Origin: Elusimicrobiota bacterium | GTDB lineage: Bacteria > Elusimicrobiota > Elusimicrobia > UBA1565 > UBA9628 | Reading direction: 5' to 3' | DNA: 7,840 nucleotides | Assembly: GCA_028717865.1 (NCBI GenBank) | Contig: JAQUMZ010000112.1 | Location: forward strand, 1-7,840 | Program-made: the position numbers and the translations under genes | The notes under the pieces: model-generated | Databases searched by the model: none | What the model was told of the DNA's origin: nothing | The model's input: only the letters and a program-made list of their open reading frames with translations | In this document: positions 1 to 5,467 of the stretch, one piece after another | Layout of the letters: the number at the start of each line of letters is the position of its first letter | Numbering within the stretch: position 1 is the stretch's first letter

Positions 1-2
1 AT

Positions 3-41
3 ACTTGGCAAGCCGTGAGGGACTGGCTTAAGCTCAAATAG
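3..41 (+). CDS. Possible C-terminal tail of a gene cut by the left edge
   Basis: Reading from base 3, twelve codons give TWQAVRDWLKLK followed by a TAG stop at 39-41. The amphipathic Trp/Leu/Lys composition looks like a normal helical protein end, and the other two + frames stop sooner or make less sense. It would be convergent with the protease gene that ends at 159. The piece is too short to assign a family. It could equally be non-coding sequence that happens to be open. Confidence 0.3.
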   Translation, partial: TWQAVRDWLKLK

Positions 42-158
42 GGCGCAGGCAGGTTCAACGTCACGGAACCGGCGACATTTGGCGTTCTTTGACCTTCAGA
101 GCGGCTCGCCGCGGCCGAACGGTTTTATCCGGGAAAGCCTGTCATCATTGCATGCCAT
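42..158. other. Intergenic region between probable convergent genes
   Basis: This stretch holds no gene I can support. It contains a 5-bp inverted repeat (GGTTC at 52-56, GAACC at 66-70) and a short GC hairpin candidate (GCGG at 101-104 against CCGC at 109-112). A TTTT run follows that hairpin ten bases later (123-126). Neither is a convincing intrinsic terminator, because the stems are short and no T-run directly follows. A terminator would be expected here from the convergent layout. Confidence 0.4.
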
Positions 159-1622
159 CTAGCGCGGATTGGTTTGCTTGGAAGAGACGTTATCCGATAA
201 ATCCAGAACGGCTATTTCAAACCCCACGAGTTTGCGCGCGTCCGGCATTCCGGCGCCCTGCCAGGTATCCGGCGTGTCGGGAAGTTTCGTCGCCGCGGCC
301 TGGAGGGCGCGGCGCACGGCTGCGTAGCCCCGCAGCAGGCCGCGGGCGGCGGCCAGGGCCAGCGCGGCCAATCCGGTCACGTGCGGCGAGGCCATGGAGG
401 TGCCTTGCTTCTTCCCCGTGCCTCCGCCCGCGACGGTGGACGGAATGCCGACCCCGGGAGCGATAATGTCGATCTCCGGCCCGAACGAGGAGAAATCCGC
501 GGCGGAGTTCCAGGAGGTGGCCGCGGCCACGGCGATGACCTCGGGATAGGCGGCCGGGAATTGCACGGCCCGGGCCGTGTTGCCCGCGGCCGCCACCATG
601 ACCAGCCCGGCCGCGGCCGCGGCCTTGACCGCCGCGGCCAGCACGTCGTTGCCCGTGGGATGGGTGATGCTGAAGTTGGCCAAGTGCATGCCGCGCTCCA
701 CGCACCACTGCAGGCCCGCGATGACGCTCTCGAAGGTGCCCTTGCCGTCCTTATCCAGGACCTTGACCGAATAGAGTTCGACGTCCGGCGCTCCCCCCAC
801 CACGTCCTGGTCGTTGTCCTGGGCCGCGATGATTCCCGCCACGTGCGTGCCGTGATCCCGGCCGTCCTGCCACCACTCCTCGCCCGCCACGAAGCTGGCG
901 CCTCCGGCGAGCTTGAGGTCGCGATGGCGGGCCACGCCGGTGTCTACGACCGCGACCTTGATCCCGGCCCCCCGCGTGACCGGCCAGGCCTCGGGAGCGT
1001 GGAGGCGCTTGACGCCCCAGGGCACGGTCTGCCACCACCAGCCGAGCAAGCCGCGGCGCGCCCGTTCCGGCTGCGGTTTCTCGGGCACCCAGTCCACCCG
1101 CGCGTCCTCTTCCACGCGCGCGACCTCCGGACTAGCCATGAGATCCACGCCCAGTTCGGCCGCGGACCGGGCCGGAGCGCTGACGGCCACGGCGTTTACG
1201 AGCCAAAGGTCGCGAATCACGGTCCAGCCGGCCTGGCGGACCAAGTCCAGGCGCGTTTCCCGCGAAGTCTCGGGGTCGAACACGACGATGCGCCGGATGG
1301 AGCCTTCCCAGGAACGATCCAACTCCGCCTTCGCTTCGGCCGCGGGGGCGGCCGGAACGCCCGGCGCGGCCTGCGCCACGAACCCCAGCGCGCCGACGGC
1401 CGAGGCGACTTCGGCCGCCGAGACCGGCGGCAAGGGCGTCAAAACCGCCGCGGGCGGCAACGAGGACGCGAACGGAATCCCCGGCCGGACCAGCGCCGGC
1501 GGCATGGGCGCGGCCGCGCGAACCGCGGCCGGAGAAACCCGGACCGAGACCGGAACGCGGGCCTGGGCGAGTCCCGGGAGGACGAGGCAACCCGACAAGA
1601 GCGCGGCCAGGACCCTGATCAT
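159..1622 (-). CDS. Exported subtilisin-family (S8) serine protease with I9-like propeptide
   Basis: This is a secreted endopeptidase of 487 residues. Residues 1-21 form a Sec signal peptide (MIRVLAALLSGCLVLPGLAQ, cut near ARV). Residues 22-100 are an Ala/Pro-rich low-complexity stretch. Residues 108-178 have the pattern of an I9 inhibitor propeptide, which in subtilases folds the enzyme and is then removed. The S8 domain spans about 200-465. The catalytic residues are Asp227 (VAVVDTG), His257 (DHGTHVAG) and Ser409 (GTSMASPHVTG), with oxyanion Asn348 (AAAGN). All are present, so an active enzyme is expected. No extra C-terminal domain follows; only a tail of about 20 residues remains. The ATG at 1622 is the first start before the signal peptide. 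There is no Shine-Dalgarno sequence, but TAGAAT lies 7 bases upstream. The family assignment is firm; the substrate is unknown. Confidence 0.95.
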   Translation of the reverse strand: MIRVLAALLSGCLVLPGLAQARVPVSVRVSPAAVRAAAPMPPALVRPGIPFASSLPPAAVLTPLPPVSAAEVASAVGALGFVAQAAPGVPAAPAAEAKAELDRSWEGSIRRIVVFDPETSRETRLDLVRQAGWTVIRDLWLVNAVAVSAPARSAAELGVDLMASPEVARVEEDARVDWVPEKPQPERARRGLLGWWWQTVPWGVKRLHAPEAWPVTRGAGIKVAVVDTGVARHRDLKLAGGASFVAGEEWWQDGRDHGTHVAGIIAAQDNDQDVVGGAPDVELYSVKVLDKDGKGTFESVIAGLQWCVERGMHLANFSITHPTGNDVLAAAVKAAAAAGLVMVAAAGNTARAVQFPAAYPEVIAVAAATSWNSAADFSSFGPEIDIIAPGVGIPSTVAGGGTGKKQGTSMASPHVTGLAALALAAARGLLRGYAAVRRALQAAATKLPDTPDTWQGAGMPDARKLVGFEIAVLDLSDNVSSKQTNPR

Positions 1623-1629
1623 GGGCCTA

Positions 1630-1635
1630 ATTCTA
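1630..1635 (-). promoter_or_regulatory. Candidate -10 element of a leaderless protease transcript
   Basis: On the minus strand TAGAAT (5 of 6 to TATAAT) ends 7 bases before the protease ATG, so transcription would begin at or next to the start codon. No TTGACA-like -35 hexamer lies 16-18 bases upstream. It is supported by the same arrangement at two other genes in this window. A weak Shine-Dalgarno-like TAAGG is too far upstream to help. Confidence 0.4.
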
Positions 1636-1666
1636 CGCCTTACGCGCCGGCCCGATATGAGGCCAA

Positions 1667-1694
1667 GGGCCTAGGCCCGGGCCGCAATGCGGCC
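1667..1694. repeat. Palindrome and hairpin between the two minus-strand genes
   Basis: GGGCCTAGGCCC at 1667-1678 is a perfect 12-base palindrome. It directly abuts a hairpin of GGCCGC (1680-1685), a 3-base AAT loop, and GCGGCC (1689-1694). The hairpin starts a few bases after the stop codon of the 148-residue gene on the minus strand, where a terminator or mRNA-stabilising structure could sit. No T-run follows on either strand, so it is not a standard intrinsic terminator. Confidence 0.45.
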
Positions 1695-1698
1695 TAGT

Positions 1699-2145
1699 TC
1701 ATTCCGGGACCATATCCAGATAGGCCGTGTAAACCGTCTCCCAGGCCCGGTCGAAGCCGAGATCGCGCAAGCGCCGGGTCCGGGAATATTCCAGTCGGAA
1801 GCGGGGATTGCGCCAACGATTCCACGGCCAGAAGGATCGCTTGGCGAGGACCTCGTCGCCCAGCTTTATCTCCCGGCTGGACTTGTCGAAAGCGAGCTGG
1901 GGGAAGTAGAAAACGACGGAACGGCATGTCCGCCACTGGTCGGGGCCCGCCGGGACGCAAAGGTCCAAGGCCGCGCCGACCCGGTCCTGGTCGTTGTTGA
2001 TCGTGAACCGCAGGGAAGACCTGACGTCATCGGCGTTGGACCCGTCCACGACCTCGTTGGCGGCCGCGAACCTAGACGCCTGGACAGGAGGTCCGGCTAG
2101 GCATAAAATCAACAAACCTAGTCCCAGTCTCGCCTCTTTGTCCAT
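1699..2145 (-). CDS. Small exported protein of unknown function
   Basis: The protein has 148 residues and belongs to no family I recognise. Residues 1-23 are a Sec signal peptide (hydrophobic LGLGLLILCLAG, likely cut after PVQA-S), so the mature protein of about 125 residues should be periplasmic or secreted. Cys15 is in the leader but the preceding residues (LIL) do not fit a lipobox. The mature part has two cysteines, Cys63 and Cys74, that could form a disulphide, and a basic, aromatic segment at 103-127 (Trp/Arg-rich). Alternating hydrophobic patterns around 43-62 and 76-86 suggest a mostly beta fold. The start at 2145 is well fixed by AGGAGG six bases upstream. It lies 76 bases upstream of the protease on the same strand, so co-transcription is possible, but a hairpin lies between them. 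Confidence 0.8.
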   Translation of the reverse strand: MDKEARLGLGLLILCLAGPPVQASRFAAANEVVDGSNADDVRSSLRFTINNDQDRVGAALDLCVPAGPDQWRTCRSVVFYFPQLAFDKSSREIKLGDEVLAKRSFWPWNRWRNPRFRLEYSRTRRLRDLGFDRAWETVYTAYLDMVPE

Positions 2146-2151
2146 GGCTGC

Positions 2152-2157
2152 CTCCTC
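2152..2157 (-). promoter_or_regulatory. Strong Shine-Dalgarno of the 148-residue exported protein
   Basis: On the minus strand a perfect AGGAGG lies six bases (CAGCC plus one) before the ATG at 2145. It fixes this start and contrasts with the neighbouring genes that have no ribosome-binding site. Confidence 0.75.
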
Positions 2158-2277
2158 TTGTTATTCTGCGGGAGTTCGGTAAACCAAACCTCAACTTTTC
2201 CGGTACGGCAAACGACCCCCCGGCCGGTGGGCCTTCCGTACCTGGAAAAAGACCTCCTGGGCGGACAAAATATACGC
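2158..2277. other. Divergent intergenic region
   Basis: This region separates the minus-strand exported protein from the + strand kinase-like gene and must hold both promoters. Its AT content is higher than that of the genes around it, notably TTATTCTG at the left and ACAAAATATACGC at the right. The + frame is open from 2158, but its 40 codons read as unordered sequence before the clear signal peptide that begins at 2278. I therefore treat it as non-coding. CAAAAT at 2266-2271 ends six bases before the ATG at 2278 and may be a weak -10. I see no convincing -35 or operator. Confidence 0.5.
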
Positions 2278-4110
2278 ATGCCCGCGCGCTTCAGAAAATC
2301 CTGGCTGGCGCTGGCCTTAGCCGCGACGTTGGCTCCCCTGGCCCGGGGCGCCGGCGCCGCCGCGGCCCGCTTGGCTCCCGCCCCCTCCGGCGGCGCGGCC
2401 TGGCTGGGCGTCCCCTCGGGCGATTTGCGCGAAAGCGTCCCCGGCCTGAAGCTCAAGACCGAGCTCGACTGCACGATATTGCGCCGCGTTTTGTCGCAAA
2501 CATCCCTGGACCTCCAAACCCTGCGCGGGCAGAAGCCCAAAGCCGCGAAAGCGCTGCTCTTGGCCGCGATCGAAACGCAGGCCGAGAACACTTTGGCCGA
2601 ACAACGGCCCCAAGCCGGCGGCGATCTGCTTCCGACCGGAGAAATCCTCGCGGAAAACCGCCTGCATTCGCGTCTGGAGGACATGCTGGCCCTGGCTGGA
2701 CGGCTGCCTTCCGATAGCCGCCTTCCCAAAGGTCTGCTGCGGCGGCTGCGCGGCGCCGAGCAAGAAAGCCGGAACCGGCTCGATGCGCTCAACGAACGCC
2801 TGCTCGAACAAGGGGCCAAGCTCGATGCCGCGGTCTGGCGCGGGCGCACGGCCGTCGTCGCGCTGCCCGACGGCAGCGCCCTGGCCTTGAAGTTTTCCAA
2901 GGACGGCGGGCCCCAGCCGCTCGAGCGGGAAGGCGGCATCATGGCCGAAACGGTCCGGCTAGGCCTGGATATGCCCGTGCCCCTGGCGGGCGGCGCGGGC
3001 TACGCCCGGCCGGCCGAAAGCGTGGCGGGCGAGCCCGGCCGGCACTTTCTACCCTACCTCATCCCCCCCGAAATGGCCCGGGACTATTTCAGCTACCTGG
3101 GCGATCCCTTGCCCGATGGGATGACGCGCGAGGAAAGAGTCGTCCGGATTCGCGACGCGTCCTGGAAAGCGATCGACGACCTGTCCCTGCTGCTCAAGCA
3201 CGACCGGTTCCACGAGTCGCTGGCGCCGATCTCCCACTCCGAAATACCGTGGCGGTGGGATTATTGGCGCGGCTCCATGGCAGTGATTTCCCCCACGCGA
3301 TTCGGGCCGACGTCCATACACGATTGGTTCTCGGCGTTGAGCCACGCCAACCTGCGCCTCTCCGGGATCGCGGATTTCGAGCATATAGTCGCCCGTAATC
3401 CTTTCCGTTTTCGCGCGAGCCGGGGCGAGATCGTGGGCCAAAACCTGACCGAATGGTCCCTGTTGGCCATGCGCGCCGCGGCCAACAACGGGCTCACCGC
3501 CGAGGAGGCGGTTGACATCCTGCAGGAGGGCTTCCGGCGTCACGCGGCGGCCTCGGGCTTGGAGTCTCGATTCGAGCTGGATTTCGACGCCCTGCGCCGG
3601 CCGCTCTTGTCCTGCGCGCGGCGCTTCCTGCTCTTTCACCGCCTGGCCGCCGCGCTGCCGCGCTTCCTGACCCGGATCAGCAACGGCTGGGTCGACGCTT
3701 TCATCGTGCGCTCCATCGGCAAGAACGAGCCCCTGGTCATGCCCGGTGCCGTCATGCACCCGTTGATCATGGAAGCCGTCTGGCCCTACGCCCGGGCCTT
3801 ATCCGGCGTGGCGCCGAAAGTCTCCGATCAGTATCGGCGCGTCGAAGGCAAAGACGGCGCGGGCTGGGGAAGCGTGCTCGCGGTTCCGCTGGCGATCAAC
3901 CTGCTTTCTCTGGCCGTGGTAACAGCCATGCTCATGATGCCCGCGATCGCATTCCTGGGGCTGCCGCCCCTGGTCATAAACCAGATATTCCTTTGGGGCT
4001 GGGGCATCGCGGCCGTGACTTATGCCGTCCGGCTCGCCGCGTCTTCGGTTTCCCTGCTGCGCGCGCGCCGGCGGCCGTACTGGGTGCGGGCGCGACGACC
4101 CGGCCCTTGA
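2278..4110 (+). CDS. Membrane protein with degenerate kinase-like domain
   Basis: The protein has 610 residues from the ATG at 2278, chosen because a leader (MPARFRKSWLALALAATLAP) begins there. An in-frame ATG at 2158 adds 40 unremarkable residues. Residues 50-180 are mostly helical. Residues 185-370 recall the protein-kinase fold: a strand pair with Lys205 (ALALKFSK), a following acidic helix (Glu216/Glu218), a catalytic-loop-like SHANLR (His356, Asn358), and IADFE (Asp366) in the place of the metal-binding DFG/DWE. No Asp is seen where the catalytic base should be, so it may be a pseudokinase or an aminoglycoside-phosphotransferase-like variant. Residues 385-510 look like a helical C-lobe. 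Two membrane helices lie at about 531-560 and 562-585, followed by an Arg-rich tail. It is translationally close to the peptidase gene at 4116. Its role is unknown and the kinase relation is inference from motifs. Confidence 0.6.
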   Translation: MPARFRKSWLALALAATLAPLARGAGAAAARLAPAPSGGAAWLGVPSGDLRESVPGLKLKTELDCTILRRVLSQTSLDLQTLRGQKPKAAKALLLAAIETQAENTLAEQRPQAGGDLLPTGEILAENRLHSRLEDMLALAGRLPSDSRLPKGLLRRLRGAEQESRNRLDALNERLLEQGAKLDAAVWRGRTAVVALPDGSALALKFSKDGGPQPLEREGGIMAETVRLGLDMPVPLAGGAGYARPAESVAGEPGRHFLPYLIPPEMARDYFSYLGDPLPDGMTREERVVRIRDASWKAIDDLSLLLKHDRFHESLAPISHSEIPWRWDYWRGSMAVISPTRFGPTSIHDWFSALSHANLRLSGIADFEHIVARNPFRFRASRGEIVGQNLTEWSLLAMRAAANNGLTAEEAVDILQEGFRRHAAASGLESRFELDFDALRRPLLSCARRFLLFHRLAAALPRFLTRISNGWVDAFIVRSIGKNEPLVMPGAVMHPLIMEAVWPYARALSGVAPKVSDQYRRVEGKDGAGWGSVLAVPLAINLLSLAVVTAMLMMPAIAFLGLPPLVINQIFLWGWGIAAVTYAVRLAASSVSLLRARRRPYWVRARRPGP

Positions 4111-4115
4111 AAATC

Positions 4116-4724
4116 ATGCCAGAACACGGCCGGGCCGAGGCGGCCATCGCCCGGTTTCCCGCGATCACCTTCGTCAAGGCGCTCCTGGGCCCCGATCGCC
4201 GCGCCTTCTATTATGTCCCCGACAACAAAGGCCTGCGCCTAGTTCCGGAACCGGGAGGATTCCGGGTGGAAGCAGATTTCCAGACCGACATTCGCGACCC
4301 CGAGGTCCGGCGCGTCGTCAAGGCCTCCATCGAGGACTACTGGCGGGGCGAATTCTCCTACGGCGGCAAGACCCTGCGCTTGCGCGCGCGCGTGACGATA
4401 CGCCCCCTGGCCGAAGGCGAGCCCTTCGCACCGGAGCGCCTCCAGCTCGTAGACGGCAAGGATGCGGATTTGACCTCGGTCACCTCGGAATCGCGCGTGA
4501 CCCTCAGCCGCCTCTTCCGCTACGACACCCCCGCCCACGAGTTCGGCCACGTCCTGGGGCTGGTCGACGACTATCGGGAAGATTACGACCCCGGGACCAG
4601 GTCCGCCGTCTACACCCGGCTGCCGGGCAGCCTGATGAGCTCATCCGACGGCAGCCTCCAGCCGCGGCACCTCAAGCTCGCCTACCAGCTTCTGCGCCGG
4701 CGCCGCCTGGTCCGGCCGGACTGA
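4116..4724 (+). CDS. Metzincin-type zinc metallopeptidase without signal peptide
   Basis: The protein has 202 residues. The zinc site is HEFGHVLGLVD at 141-151: His141 and His145 bind zinc, Glu142 is the general base, Gly148 makes the turn, and Asp151 takes the third-ligand position, as in the HExxHxxGxxD variants of metzincins such as snapalysin. The Met-turn is plausible at Met174 (GSLMSSS). Residues 50-135 form the N-terminal half of the catalytic domain. No signal peptide is visible. The ATG at 4116 lies five bases after the stop of the kinase-like gene and lacks a Shine-Dalgarno sequence, so translational coupling is likely. The frame is open further upstream (to an ATG at 3993), but that stretch reads as a shadow of the membrane-protein frame. 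The substrate is unknown. The peptidase class is well supported; the precise family is not. Confidence 0.8.
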   Translation: MPEHGRAEAAIARFPAITFVKALLGPDRRAFYYVPDNKGLRLVPEPGGFRVEADFQTDIRDPEVRRVVKASIEDYWRGEFSYGGKTLRLRARVTIRPLAEGEPFAPERLQLVDGKDADLTSVTSESRVTLSRLFRYDTPAHEFGHVLGLVDDYREDYDPGTRSAVYTRLPGSLMSSSDGSLQPRHLKLAYQLLRRRRLVRPD

Positions 4725-4731
4725 GCGGCGC

Positions 4732-5085
4732 TCAGGCGGACCGCGGACCGCGGACGCGGTGCTCCAGTTGCTCCGGCAGGACGATGGATAGCTCCACGAA
4801 ACCCGCGAAGCGTCCGTCCCGGAACCACGGCGACTGGTGGACGAGCTTGCGGCGGCCCTCCTTCTCGACCGTGTAGGTGTTGGGCGAGCGGCTCGCGAAC
4901 AGGGCCTTCAGGCGCGAGCGCGCCGGCTCGGGGTGGCAGTCGAGCAGGTTCCGGCCGATCAGGGTCCGGCCGCCCTCTTTCTTGAAGACCCCGGCGGCGG
5001 CGCGGTTCATGGCCAATATCGCGCCGTTCTCGTCGCAAACCGTTATCGCGGACGGCAGTTCCTCGGCCCAAGCCTGGCTGTCCAT
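4732..5085 (-). CDS. Single-domain PAS sensor protein
   Basis: The protein has 117 residues, almost all of it one PAS domain (about 9-94): the opening LPSAITVCDENGAILAMN, the helix NRAAAGVF, LIGRNLLDCHPE, and the closing strands SPWFRDGRFAGFVELSIVLP. It matches the pattern of short stand-alone PAS proteins with the CHPE motif (Cys50-His51). No kinase, GGDEF, HTH or other output domain is attached, so it presumably signals through a partner or binds a small ligand. The ligand is not evident. The tail (EQLEHRVRGPRSA) is charged and comes from a short GGACCGC tandem repeat in the DNA. It ends seven bases from the peptidase stop, converging with it. The ATG at 5085 has no Shine-Dalgarno sequence but has TATAAT six bases upstream. 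It is divergent from the metal-uptake cluster; a regulatory link is possible but unproven. Confidence 0.85.
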   Translation of the reverse strand: MDSQAWAEELPSAITVCDENGAILAMNRAAAGVFKKEGGRTLIGRNLLDCHPEPARSRLKALFASRSPNTYTVEKEGRRKLVHQSPWFRDGRFAGFVELSIVLPEQLEHRVRGPRSA

Positions 5086-5091
5086 GGTCCA

Positions 5092-5097
5092 ATTATA
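5092..5097 (-). promoter_or_regulatory. -10 element of a leaderless PAS transcript
   Basis: A perfect TATAAT on the minus strand ends six bases before the PAS start codon, so the transcript would start at or beside the ATG. The hexamer 17 bases further upstream is GGCAGG, so no -35 is evident. An activator or a TAnnnT-type leaderless promoter could explain this. Confidence 0.6.
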
Positions 5098-5103
5098 GTC
5101 TTA

Positions 5104-5133
5104 TTGATATCTTTCCTGCCGGGTTGGTATGAT
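5104..5133 (+). promoter_or_regulatory. Promoter of the metal-uptake cluster
   Basis: TTGATA (5104-5109) and TATGAT (5128-5133) are separated by 18 bases. The -10 is extended by TGG directly before it (5125-5127). The -10 ends six bases before the ATG at 5140, implying a leaderless or nearly leaderless first gene. It overlaps the control region of the divergent PAS gene, so polymerase could bind only one at a time. I searched by eye for Zur- or Fur-like palindromes and found only a weak GTT-AAC symmetry at 5124-5137, which I do not call. Confidence 0.6.
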
Positions 5134-5139
5134 AACGCC

Positions 5140-5403
5140 ATGCGGCGCTGGTTGCTGGCTGTCGCGGGAGGGGCGTTCCTCTTCGTCATCGCCGCCGCCG
5201 GCTTCCACCGCCACGACGACGTCCGCGCGAGCGACGACTGCGCCGTTTGCCTGGCCGCGACGCAGACTCAGCGCCATGCCCCGGCCGACGCTCCATCGAT
5301 TTGCCGAAGCTGCGCCGCCGTCGCGCTGCCGCAGGCCGCGACTCCCGCGCCGGCGGCCCGCCGCCCCTCCCGCGCCCGCTCGCGCGGCCCGCCGCGCGCC
5401 TGA
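5140..5403 (+). CDS. Small exported or membrane His/Cys protein, DUF2946-like
   Basis: The protein has 87 residues from the ATG at 5140, which lies just after the promoter; in-frame upstream codons run into the divergent PAS gene and are rejected. Residues 1-21 form one hydrophobic segment, an anchor or signal peptide. The short remainder has HRHDD (His23, His25), two CxxC pairs (Cys34/Cys37 and Cys55/Cys58) and His46, then an Ala/Pro/Arg-rich tail ending in RGPPRA. The hydrophobic start, early His-x-His, a CxxC and a terminal Arg-Pro-Pro are what I know from DUF2946-type small proteins that accompany copper, zinc and cobalt transporters. The likely role is metal binding or sensing at the periplasmic face as the first gene of the uptake cluster. 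The exact biochemical role of that family is not settled. Confidence 0.7.
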   Translation: MRRWLLAVAGGAFLFVIAAAGFHRHDDVRASDDCAVCLAATQTQRHAPADAPSICRSCAAVALPQAATPAPAARRPSRARSRGPPRA

Positions 5404-5425
5404 TTCCCCCGCCGGGCTTGGCGCA

Positions 5426-5444
5426 CGGGCGCAGGCCGCGCCCG
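5426..5444 (+). repeat. Hairpin in the leader of the outer-membrane gene
   Basis: CGGGCGC (5426-5432) and GCGCCCG (5438-5444) form a perfect 7-bp stem with a 5-base loop (AGGCC). It lies in the 64-base gap between the small His/Cys gene and the next gene, 12 bases before the AGGAGG. With no T-run after it, it is more likely an mRNA processing or stability element, or a modest attenuator, than a full terminator. Confidence 0.5.
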
Positions 5445-5456
5445 ATATCAGCAACC

Positions 5457-5462
5457 AGGAGG
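5457..5462 (+). promoter_or_regulatory. Shine-Dalgarno that fixes the outer-membrane gene start
   Basis: AGGAGG lies five bases before the ATG at 5468. The same frame is open for more than 100 codons further upstream, and this site together with the signal peptide beginning here decides the start. Confidence 0.8.
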
Positions 5463-5467
5463 ATTTC

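Noticed and set aside
52..70. GGTTCAA resembling a tRNA T-arm
   Set aside because: The stem is 5 bp but the loop is nine bases, and no acceptor or anticodon arms surround it.
101..126. Possible intrinsic terminator between convergent genes
   Set aside because: The stem is 4 bp and the T-run is separated from it by ten bases.
381..1697. Long open + strand frame antisense to the protease
   Set aside because: The product is Arg/Gly/His-rich with no domain pattern. It is a shadow of the GC-rich protease gene, whose catalytic motifs prove the minus frame.
2158..2277. N-terminal extension of the kinase-like gene from an ATG at 2158
   Set aside because: The added 40 residues precede a signal-like leader and occupy the divergent promoter region. 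No Shine-Dalgarno sequence supports 2158.
5124..5137. Possible Zur/Fur-type operator at the metal cluster promoter
   Set aside because: Only the outer GTT/AAC and a central AT are symmetric, which is too weak to call without comparison to related promoters.
4837..5139. Upstream extension of the small His/Cys gene
   Set aside because: It would overlap the whole PAS control region and most of that gene. The ATG at 5140 sits right after a promoter and begins a hydrophobic leader.
5129..5467. 113-codon extension of the outer-membrane gene
   Set aside because: The sequence is a Pro/Arg-rich shadow of the small His/Cys gene, and AGGAGG plus a signal peptide fix the start at 5468.
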